DNA from: Heterostelium multicystogenum
Taxonomy: Eukaryota; Evosea; Eumycetozoa; Acytosteliales; Acytosteliaceae
Assembly: GCA_003667245.1 (NCBI GenBank)
Contig: RCNN01000358.1
Location: forward strand, 1-34,329
Length of the DNA: 34,329 bases
Direction: 5' to 3'
Shown here: positions 1-9,891 of the stretch, piece by piece
Layout: each line of letters begins with the position of its first letter
How positions within the stretch are numbered: position 1 is the first letter of the stretch
The notes under the pieces: generated by a model
Seen by the model: the letters and a program-made list of their open reading frames with translations, nothing else
Told to the model about the DNA's origin: nothing
Databases searched by the model: none
Made by a program: the position numbers and the translations under genes

Positions 1-997
1 TTCTAGAGAAATCAGTGTCAATCTTTTTGACGAGAGGACGTGATATAGTATTTGCCCATTCCACATTAGACTGTTCCAAGAAACAATAATACGGTGCTTG
101 GGTGCAATCAGTTTCTTTACCATATCGCTAATCTCCGACTTGAGCTTCTCATCTCCACCTTTTCTGAATCCAGGAGTATCATAAATATTAAAGATTGGGC
201 GCACTGCGCAAACTCTACACGCAAGAAAATAGGTTGTGAACTGACTCTATCTCTTGTGATCCTGTAAGGTCGTTGGTTCTTCGGAACAATCTCCCTCTGT
301 CAACTCTTCCACCGGTGTTTCGTGATCCTGCCACTTGTCTTCCATCAGTTGATATAATCGCCATTAGCTGATTCTTTCTTGAATCTGCAAGCTTGGATTC
401 GTTTTCTTTGGGTTGTTCATCATTTGTATAATAAGAGGACAGGTCTTGTTCCAATGTTGGTTTCGACAATATTGAATTGGAATCCCCAGCAACGACTCAA
501 TAAAACTTGATTTTACGATCGGATTGAATTTCCAACAACCACCAACTCAGGTGTCTCAAGCAAAATTGATATTATAACTAGATCGAATTGAAAGTAAGTA
601 TTCATCATTCATTCATTTCTAAGGTATTTCTTCTTCAGCTATCAATACATACTCATGTGAAATCATTTGAAGATCGTTGAATATCGAGTAGAGCTCTTGG
701 TTTGATGTGTAGGATCGCTTCTCATCGTCGTCTAGCTTTTTCTTTTCGTGCTCCATCTTTTGACGAATGATCTTGTTGAGTTGCTCTTCGTTTTCGCGCT
801 TTCTCTTCCTTTCCTCGCGCCTCTTTTTTTCCTCCTCGGGCCATTTGGAGTGCCGAAGCCAAGGCAATTGAAACCTGTGCTTTGTTCAACTGACTCTGTG
901 ATCCACTGACAAAGGGTATGTTGCCACTATTGCTCGAAGTCAAAGTTGGTGTGACCGACGACTGATCAATGTCCACTGGTAGATGTAATGAGTCCAT
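1..997 (-). CDS. Dynamin-like GTPase, DRP5/ARC5-Dlp type (C-terminal part outside window)
   Basis: Large GTPase of the DRP5B/ARC5 type; Dictyostelium relatives (Dlp proteins) act in cytokinesis. The ATG at 997 starts a Ser/Thr-rich leader, then a Lys/Arg/Glu helix (about 700-830). An NQELYSIFNDL segment runs through EEEIP into LVVVG, followed by a P-loop-like SDRKSS and SLLGFQFN. The switch region contains NIYDTPGF (G3) near 165-185, followed near the window edge by LEQSNVEWANTISRP and VKKIDTDFSR, both typical of ARC5-like GTPases. The reading needs several one-base corrections: the T7 run at 824-830, CCC at 293-295, GGG at 197-199 and AAA at 190-192. A 73-nt insert at 551-623 interrupts EEEIP/ELVVVG. 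The P-loop has Arg where Gly normally precedes Lys-Ser. Family assignment is good; exact exon limits are not certain. Confidence 0.7.
551..623 (-). other. Intervening sequence in the dynamin-like gene with CT...AC ends on the coding strand
   Basis: Removing these 73 nt joins GAAGAAATAC to CTGAGTTGG and restores EEEIPELVVVG exactly in frame. On the coding (minus) strand the ends are CT...AC, so on the plus strand the piece reads GTGTCTC...TTTCTAAG, like a GT-AG intron in reverse. Short flanking identity lets the junction slide by about four bases, but no placement gives GT-AG or AT-AC on the coding strand. Confidence 0.5.
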
Positions 998-1609
998 CTT
1001 CTACTATGTTGTTGTTATTATTATTACTGATACAGATAAATAAGTGTTTAATGTAATTTCTTGCAAAATTTCAGGAAACTAAAAAATTGTAAAAAAAATG
1101 CAACATTTTGATATGATACTTTTTTTCGACTAAATAAAGAATTTCATTTTCTTGGAATTCTATGATACTGCATGCGGTACAACAAATGCAAAATTATCAA
1201 GAATTTCAAAACATCATTTTTAAACAACAATAAAATTGATCAATCAACACCCAATTTTATTCTTAATCATTTTCTAAAAATCCCTAAACAATCATACAGA
1301 ATCAAATGAGTTGTTATTGTTTGACAACCATGAATTATGCACCCAGTTTGTTTCAAAATAAATATTTTGGCTTGACCAAAACAACATAACAGGACCAACA
1401 TGACACTGATTCAAAGTAAGAATCAACAAAAATCTCACCAATATCTTTTGTTTAATTTTTACGTAAATATCTTAAAGATATTTATGAATATCCTGAAAAC
1501 CTAAAATGAACTTTCTAAATTTCGATGATGGTTGCAAAGGTTACAAGATAATACGAATTATCATCATAATTGTTGAGTTATCTTATTTTGTCAATGTTCT
1601 AACGATATT
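998..1609. promoter_or_regulatory. Divergent intergenic region between dynamin-like and ComC-like genes
   Basis: AT-rich spacer upstream of two divergently transcribed genes. No coding sequence is supported. It holds poly-A/T runs and one 21-nt palindrome at 1464-1484; core promoter elements cannot be placed with confidence. Confidence 0.5.
1464..1484. repeat. 21-nt palindrome
   Basis: Arms TAAATATCTT and AAGATATTTA are perfect reverse complements around a single A. It lies about 125 nt upstream of the ComC-like start codon. Confidence 0.7.
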
Positions 1610-4600
1610 ATGAAAATACTACTGATTTTAATACTATTACTTCAGCTCACAAATGGTATGTGTTTGCACTCGCTAACTCATGACAAGTGTCATCCCTTAA
1701 CTTAAGATACCTTACTCGATGGTTGAAATACTAATTGATCAACTTTCACACCTGGTAGTGTGCTTTTCACAGGAATTTGTGGATCAAAATGTGCCTGTGG
1801 TCGTGCCTAACCCCGACAACGAGGGATGCATAGTCAAAGTCAACTTGGTCTTCTCCCATAACTACATTATTGATATAAACAATTTCATTGTGGCTGATCC
1901 TACCAATTTTACAAGAATATCAATCACAACGATCAGCCAAGATGATCTAATGAAGCAAAAGTTCTTTTTTCAATACAGGGTACCCAAAGGAACATACACT
2001 ATGAAGCTAAGAACCCAAACTGGTGATATTGTAATTGATCAAAACATTATCTGTCAAGGTTTGTTGTTGGAAAATGACTCGGATCAGCTTTGGATGTAGG
2101 TCTTTCTAAACTACCTCTCTTCTATCATACCAGTGATACAGTCAGAAAACTTTGTTATTACCAAACTGTTCACTCCCGCCGTTGTCACCTATAAGAGGTC
2201 ATCATTTTTTTTTCGTTGATTTCAACTTTGTTCCAGCAACTGGCTCTCGATTGGTTACCTGTAGTTCAGGCACTTCCAGCATTCAATGCAACTGTAATCC
2301 TCAACGACCTCCGATTATTCAGAGCTACCAATGCGAGCTACTACTTTCGCAACCTTTTACAGACCCCAAGCTCAACATTACTCTTCAACTGTTTGACTCC
2401 AACTACACCAATAATATTTATATTGATAATCCATTCCCTTTCAGTATGTATCTACTCATTAGATATCCTATACAAGCACTAATGTCGTCATTTCCAACAA
2501 TTAGATACGCCATCCTATGTATTTGAGGGGTCTCAAGTGTATCCACCAAGCGGATATAAATTTAATGAGGACTTTAGATTACAAAGAACCAGAAAGAATA
2601 CTATTCTACAGTTCCTAACCTTCAGAAACATGAGTTCATTCATAGGAAACAACGACGATGGTGGAGGTTTTCACATCATGGTTTCCAACTCATCAAACGT
2701 ATCTAAATATATATACTTTGGTATGGAAACCTATAAAAGTGTGAGCTATTCTTCCTTCGTTATTTCAACTGAGATGTCAACCATCTTTAACTATAACTAT
2801 GACTTTATTCCAACCAACCTACGTAAGTCAAATCAAACAGTATACAATATTGAATGACACCTAATTTATTACATATAAAGTATTGCCAGATAATATATAT
2901 TTTGGCAATACAGCAGACAATGATTACTTCTATATGATGCAACATTTTCAAGGAGATTTCATTCATGGATATGAATTTCAATTTGCTCACTACTCAGAAA
3001 GAAGATCACTTACCCTGATGAATCCATTTTCAAGAATCAACGGTACCTCGAGGTACTTTGTGGTTGTACCAATTCCCAGAATCTATCAATCTAAATATGT
3101 TGCCAAAATCTTACCTTTAAATCCGATTTCTAATATTACCCTTCCAACTGGTCTTTCAATTGGTATGTTATTAAACTATATACTAGAGCGGTGTCATGAA
3201 CCAATTTGAAGTACTAATTCGTCCACCATTGTCTGAGTAAAGTATCCAGCTTTGATGTAGAGTTTCTTCAACTTCGTTGGGCAACTCCACTTACAAATAT
3301 AATTACCATCAAAGTACTGTCAAACTATCCATTGTTTTACATCTTTGTTGCTGGAAAAAGGATTGGAGTTAAAAATAGAATCGAAGGTGACGAACTTAAT
3401 GGCGTCTATCAAGCGGAAGTTTCGTCTGTGGAAAACTCAAATGTATGTCTCCTTAGTAAAACTCGAAGGGAGACAGCTTAATGCTAGAAGAAGGTGCAGC
3501 TTACAGCAGTAGTAATATTAGTCTACTTGTGCCACCTCTAATCAACGATGTCAACAGTAAGAAAACAAACCCATTCCAATAGAAGTCAGTTTCCTACTAA
3601 TAACTTATTCATATCTATTTCACTATAGCCTATATTACTCTTTCCGATATTAGTATGTTCAGGTTTGAAAAGACCTCATTTAATTTTATTTCAAACTACC
3701 CTGGACCAACTCTCAACAATACTCTCTACTTCAACACGACCAAATACGTACCATACATGATTCCATACATCAGTTTTGATTACAAAAATGAATATAGATA
3801 CTTTGGAGAATATGATAAGCAGATGAAACTCTTCAAAATTCATTTCCCAATCAACAGGTGGTTGGTAGATGGCGACGCCTATTTAGTGGGTGATATCTCT
3901 GGCTACATGACCAATTTTACCGGATACATGGCAGGAAGCTTAGCGAATAATACAAAGGATTCTAGAATGAAAATTATCAATCCAAGTAAGAAAAAGCTAA
4001 GAGAACCATATATTGTTTATGACTGTGACTAACTCAAAGTTTTCAGGCGGGGAGACAATTCCACCACTGCTCACCTCCTTGACAAAATTCAGTTATAATA
4101 CTACATTAGGTTGGATATTATCGATTTCTGATTCTGGCAATGGATTTAATTATGGAATTGCCACTATTGTTGCCGAGTATGATTCGTATCCGATTGAAAT
4201 ACGTTTTGATGTGAGCAATCTTGTGGCAGGAAATGATAAACTTGGTGATTATCAAATAATGGTACATAATGTCAATCTTGACTGCCTTAATCAATCTTAT
4301 TATCTGGATAGACTCGAACTTTATGATAGAGGCCCACTCATACAGCCAGTAGATGCATTGAATCAAATTAGACAAACACCATCTGAAGCAAATTTGGTTC
4401 ACCTAAAAAATTGCACATGTAATTTACAAACTCAACAAGATTGTTGGCTCCAATTTACTAACCAAGAATATTCCCAAATTAGTGACTAATGTTCAGATTA
4501 TTCCATTTATTTCTGAATTATCTCTAAAATCTATTTATCAAGTTGGAGGATACGATCGACTTTTCGAAATGAACTTCTCAACATCCAGCAATATTCTGGC

Positions 4601-6214
4601 AGCGCATTGTCCAATGGTTATTTTATCTGCAGATAGTGGAGATCAGTACCAAATTAAAAGCAAATATAATGGCAACAATGGAACTCATTTCTACTATACC
4701 GTTCGAGATCAGTTACCATATGCATTTGGATATCAAACTGTTTTTGTATCAGTTTATGGAATAGTAAACAACAACTTCGTCTACAATAGTTATACAATGA
4801 TTGATTTAAAGAATCTTGGATTACCATGGAAGTTTTACATTTCATTTAACAATTCGATACCAGTCATTGAAAATACTTCTCCCATTCTATACTCAGGTGG
4901 ATCGTTAATAATATACGGTAAGGCAATGGGTCTTGATTCCCAAACGGCCAAAGTATATGTCGATTACCGTACAGGAAATGGAGCTATTAGTGTACCAATC
5001 AAATTCTTTTCATCAGTAAACATCCAAATTGATGTTCTTCAATTCTTATCAGATTATATTACGGTCCAAGTAGAAAGCAATAATATTAAATCAAATGTTG
5101 TCAAAGTTTATCCTATCTTCCCATATAGAATTTCTACACCACCTCAACCAACCCCAACGACAACAGTAAAGCCAGGTACACTTTGCCCTGGAAGCCCTCC
5201 TTGTAATGGTAAAGGTGAATGCAAAGATGGTTTTGGATGTGAATGTAGATATCCATGGTATGGTCCATCATGTTCATCTGGTAAGCATAGCAATTTTATC
5301 CACTCACCAAATCCAATACTAATAATACAATTCTTTAGAAATTATTATCATTCCAACACCTGACCCTAATCCAGACCCAAAGACAGGATCAAACATCACT
5401 GTTGGAAGCTCAACAATTTCAACATTGGTATCAATCATTGAGATTCGAGAAATCGACGAGTTGGAAAATATTGTCCAGAGCTATCCAATCAAACAATGGA
5501 ATCTAACAGATCTATCTTCAAACAAGAGAAAATCCAACTTATTTATATTTGACACAATTGGATGGATTATCAACTATTATAAAAACAACCATTATCTTCT
5601 ATTCAAATCAAACCAATGTAACATATGGAGATGAGACTCTGGTAATGTCCCCATCATCGATCAAATTCACTTTGGAAATATCGTCATACAAATTCCAAAA
5701 GAACACCAATTCACTACAAGTCATATTTGAATCTGCTATTCAAGGATCAGATAGTAATTCTTGTTCCTATTCCCAATTTGGAAGTCAAAGTGACTCCAAA
5801 GATGATATTCAGTGGATAAAGATGAATATAGATAAAACAAGTTTATATGGTCGATTCCTTAATTTTGCAATTACAGACAATCGAAAAACACTCATCTCCA
5901 ATAAGATCATCGAAGACAAAAATGAGTCTGCCCAATTCAGATCAATCAAAGTTGCAGTAACCATTCCAATTTATCTCGAGTCAGTTTATATAGATCCTGA
6001 TTTCTCCAATTTGATTGATGTAGGAAGTGATGATGTTGAAAAACTTTGTAATAGTAAATCTAAAAAACTTAGCAACGGAGCCATTGCAGGAATAGTAGTT
6101 GGTGCTGTTGTATTCTTGGCCATAACTATTGCCACTGTAATGCTCCTACACAAGAGATCCAAATCCAAGTCAGAAAGAAAAAATATGGCAGCTAAGTTGG
6201 AAAAGTTTAAATAA
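1610..6214 (+). CDS. ComC-like TIG/EGF cell-surface glycoprotein
   Basis: Type I membrane protein of the dictyostelid ComC/Tgr-like class, involved in signalling or adhesion in relatives. The ATG at 1610 opens a hydrophobic signal peptide (MKILLILILLLQLTN). The ectodomain is Asn/Thr-rich with many N-glycosylation sequons. A TIG/IPT-like domain lies at about 4855-5120, an EGF-like module with six cysteines at about 5185-5275, and a ComC-type supersandwich region at about 5400-6020. A transmembrane helix (about 6080-6150) precedes a short basic tail. Likely introns: 1656-1758, 2059-2133, 2444-2504, 2823-2880, 3163-3242, 3557-3628, 3986-4046, 5281-5338. Frame is kept only by removing one base from each of T9 2205-2213, A6 4405-4410 and A4 5529-5532. 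The stretch 3443-3492 is not resolved. Length is about 1,300 residues. The 3' end faces the GNAT gene, 78 nt away. Confidence 0.75.
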
Positions 6215-6292
6215 ACATCATTCCTTGAAGAAAGATTTTGGTCATCTTAATAGCTTTGATATTAGATTTATTATATATGATTATCTAATAAT

Positions 6293-7008
6293 TTAATAGG
6301 CAGATAATACTAATGATTTCTTTACAATTTGATTGTTTGGCGAGGTTATAGGATGGTGAGTGGCGTTTGGATTTTGGCTTGGGTGCGTCAGTGGTTTGAT
6401 TGGAAGATATTTTGTCATGAAAACGGCATCGGTACCATAGTTTTTCTTTAGATACTCTGTTTTGTCGCGGTTTAGCTGTTCGATTTGGAATCCCAGTGCC
6501 TCCCAGAACCTTGCTGATCCCTGGACACTGACCAGCTGGACGGTTGGAGAGGGGTTGTGGCTCAGGTAGTTGCTGTTGGAGAGACATTCAAGTGCATGGT
6601 TCACAAGTAGACGTCCAATGTTGAATCCACGGGCCATTGGCCTTACACCGAGCTCGTTGAGATAGATCATACGCTTGGAATTTGTATCGTTCATGAGACG
6701 GTCCATTCCATTCTTGAGTTTCTCCATGGAGTTGAGAGGGGGAAATTCGTCTCGGTGCCATGGATGTGTGAAAATATGTCCAATCAAAATATTATTGTTG
6801 TTGTCGTCGATCATATCGGCAGCCCAACAACCCATAGGAAACAGCTCATACTTTCCACGAAACACGGAATACTCCTCGTAGAAATGCTCCTCTGGAACAC
6901 CTCTTTCTGGGTCTCAAAGATCCTCTGTACATCATCGACATTCATTGGTCGAATCAAAAGATTCAATTTTCTCTCCATCTTTGTTGAATATAAAATTTTC
7001 TGTAACAT
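6293..7008 (-). CDS. GNAT-family N-acetyltransferase
   Basis: Predicted acetyl-CoA-dependent acetyltransferase of about 238 residues; substrate unknown. The N-terminus LLIRPMNVDDVQRIFETQ is a typical GNAT opening (beta1-alpha1). The acetyl-CoA segment is ELGVRPMARGFNIGRLLV, and the C-terminal VSVQGSARFWEALGF matches the usual 'FYEKLGF' end of the fold. The last 30 residues are a Pro/Asn-rich tail. One base is missing near 6895-6900: the frame changes between KEVF and PEEHFYEEYS, so the raw sequence splits into two pieces. ATG at 7008 is used; an internal ATG ten codons later (MERKLN) is an alternative. Its stop faces the ComC-like gene's stop. Confidence 0.7.
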
Positions 7009-8455
7009 CTTATTTTGTCTTTCGTTTTTTGATTGGATTTGGATTTGATTGGTTGCGTTATCTCTGATAATTTGATAGATGTAATAGTAAATAATGAAAT
7101 TCCTAAAACTGTCAAATGTGTATATTGGTATGTATAAATAATATATGGGTTTGTATATGTTATATGGCTATATGTTTATATGAACTTGACTTGAAGTAAG
7201 TAGTGCCTTTGTGACGTGTGAAGAAGTGAAATGTAGCAGTTAAAAATGTTAACACTTAATGTATAGTGTTTTGTGTAATTGATTTTGATGTTATTGAAAA
7301 TGCAAGAAGGAAGGAAGGAAAGAAGGGGAAAGATCTTTTGATGAAATGTCCCTTCTTCCCAGCTCTTGTATTGGCTAACTAACTACTTGTTCAAACAACT
7401 ATTCAAAACAATGATTAATTTGTTTAATTTTGTTTTGTTTGTTTTGTTTGTTGATTTGTAAAGTCTAAAAATGAAGAAATATCATAAGATTGTAATGTTG
7501 ATGTTGTTTTTGCTGCTGTGTCGTAGATTAAGATGGTTCTGGATGATGACGAAGATATTTTCGAAATTTAGAAATAAGATGAAATGAGTTGAAATGTGAG
7601 TAGTCCACTATAGTGTCTAGAGACTCCAATGATTAAATGCCACTCTGAAAGTTGGTATCCAAAACAAAAAACACAAACAAAAAAAAAAAACAAAAAGTGC
7701 ACAGAGAAATCCCAAAATCAAAAAAAAAAAAATCGAAACATTCCAAAAACTATTGGAATTCTATCAAGAGAATGTAGAAAAATAATCTTCAGGAACCGAT
7801 ACCATGATCATTACCATAATGGGGTTACATTGTCAGTGGTCTTTGTGTGTTATTGTGTTTAGTTTCAGAAACTAAAATATCTCTAGATATTATTAATAAA
7901 ATTTTTAAAATTGGCAATTCATATTTTAAAATAATATCTATCAGTGTTTATACTGGTTATCATTATAATTACCATTAAATTCATTAGTTGTTGACTTCTG
8001 AACTTTCCACTCCATATTAAAAATCACCTAAGTCACCAGTGAAAAGTAATGTATTGAACTTCATGCAAGAACAATATGTTGATTTATTGATCAATAAATC
8101 AAAAAGATCTATAATGTATGAATCTGGTTGTTATAATTTAATACTAAATATTCAGAGCTCTGATTCATCAATGGGTTTGTTAGTTGTAAAAGAATGATAC
8201 CACTTTGTTTGAAAAAAAAGTATTTGAAGATATTTAGTTGATCTTTTGAATATTTTATACTACTATCTTTGATAGTTACAAGTAACAAAGTAGCAAGTTT
8301 GAGTTCCTTGTTGTTGTTATTGTTGTTGATTTCTGTTCCTTTTTTAAATAAATATAGTTGTGTTGGTTTGGTTTTAAGTGTAAAGTAGAAGTTTACTGTA
8401 ACCATTCTTTAAAGTTGTTGACCACCAGAAGAAAAGAGTAAGGTGTTGTTAGAAA
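7009..8455. promoter_or_regulatory. 1.4-kb divergent intergenic region
   Basis: AT-rich spacer between the divergent GNAT and leucine-rich genes. Open frames here are short, low in complexity and look spurious (for example the poly-Lys/Gln stretch at 7629-7862 and the poly-Asn frame at 8109-8405). The clearest structure is the 24-bp palindrome at 8079-8102. A (T3G/T4G)n-like tract sits at about 7430-7455. Confidence 0.5.
8079..8102. repeat. 24-bp perfect palindrome
   Basis: TTGATTTATTGA is followed directly by its exact reverse complement TCAATAAATCAA, with no spacer. It puts an AATAAA hexamer on each strand. Confidence 0.8.
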
Positions 8456-9742
8456 ATGTCAAATCATACTCCAGTAGTACTACCGTTCTTCATTGTCAAG
8501 GGATATCTTGTCTTTGTCCTGTAAAGATCCTCACATTGTAAAGGGTCAAATTTTGTCATTGAAGTTGTTATCTCATCAAGCCAATGCATTTGTTACCGGA
8601 CTCATAGGTAAAGTCATATGGTTGACACCCAATAATGTCCAGAGCTTCGTAGATTATGCTAGCAATGACTCTTTTACTACACTCAAATTAAACACCTTCA
8701 GTCTGTTCTCTAAAACAAAGTCATTGTACTTTGAAGAGCCTTTTCCATTTCCACAATCGGGACCACTGTTTGAGAACCTTACGAAAATCTTCAAGCTTCT
8801 TGGACAATGAAAATAACCTTTGTCTGGACACGCTGACATGTAACAACCAGATCTTTGAACCACTTTAAAAGTCTACACCTTCAACTACTCGATCGTCTCA
8901 AACATCTCCAGGTGGTCGATCCCAAATTACCATTTTCCTGTGGATTCAAAATTCCAATCCAAACAGGATTCACTTCTATTTAACAACAGAATGGCATTGC
9001 AAATTGCTTTATTTAATCCCAGCCACCTCTTTACGCAACTCAGCTCGATTACCAACCTGACAAAGTTGGATTTTGGACCAACTCTTAGAGTCCACCGAAT
9101 GCATGAACCCCCTGGTACAGGACTCCCTGATACTCTACCTCAAGTCCGCCAAGCAACTCCGACACTTGAACTTCACTTGTGTTTTCCATCAGACCACCCA
9201 CTCAGAGTTCCTCAAGCACCTATTCAGTGATGAAAGCAATATTGAGCACCTGACAATCTCTGCATATGCTTCAGATATCGCGAAACTGCCGACTATCTTT
9301 AAGAAAACAACTCTATCTTTGCCCATTAAGAGTTTAACTTTAAACATTGAACTTAGAGGTGGCAGTCTTCCAAAGACATTTTTATGAGGATAGTGAGAAT
9401 GGCTTTTTGGACGACATTGAGAAGCTTTCATTCGGTATGAACTACAATGGACAAGCTTCGTTTGAACACTATCAAGAGATAATAGGCTTCATCATTCGAA
9501 ATAACAAAAAGAGTAAAGCGATACGATTTGGTCCTATTGCTGGAGAAAATACTCCTGAAATATATCAGAGCAACTACTACAGGAATGTCAACTCAATAAC
9601 TCAGTCGTTGGAGTCTAATAGAACACTTGAGTACTTTGACATAGACAGCAAGTGGATCGAACATAATCTAGAGCTTATGCAACCATTGATTGATACAGTT
9701 AATTCCCATCCATATATTAGAAATAAGTTTGATAAATATTAA
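8456..9742 (+). CDS. Leucine-rich dictyostelid protein, many frame breaks
   Basis: About 425 residues after joining frames; no specific function recognised. It resembles the large dictyostelid families of F-box/LRR-like proteins: an N-terminal helical segment (DILSLSCKD, then LSLKLLSHQANAFV) followed by irregular leucine-rich units such as LDRLKHLQVVD, ITNLTKLDF, AKQLRHLNFTC, NIEHLTISAY and IKSLTLNIEL. ATG at 8456 gives the longest consistent start. The raw sequence breaks at least six times, and each break is mended by dropping one base: GGG 8500-8502, GG 8802-8803, TTT 8864-8866, TTT 8979-8981, TTTT 9071-9074, TTTTT 9379-9383. No intron is needed. Since single-base overcalls also affect neighbouring housekeeping genes, sequence error is more likely than decay, but a pseudogene cannot be excluded. 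Confidence 0.55.
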
Positions 9743-9891
9743 ACAAACAAGTTATATCAAACATTTATTATTCTCTACATTATTGGTTGTTGTTGTCGTT
9801 GACGTTGTTGTCGCTGTGTCTACCGTTGTTGTAGTTTTTAACATTGTTCTCTGCTTCTTTTTGAATAGTATTATTTACATTCTTATTATTC

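Noticed and set aside
5520..5640. Programmed ribosomal frameshifting as the cause of frame changes
   Set aside because: Breaks occur in many unrelated genes at ordinary homopolymers, without slippery heptamer plus pseudoknot context; sequence error is simpler.
7629..7862. Plus-strand open frame rich in Lys/Gln/Asn
   Set aside because: Runs through poly-A tracts in a spacer, with no motif, splice logic or coding-like composition.
8109..8405. Minus-strand 98-codon frame
   Set aside because: Composed of AT-rich low-complexity codons including poly-Asn; no recognisable domain and lies in a divergent spacer.
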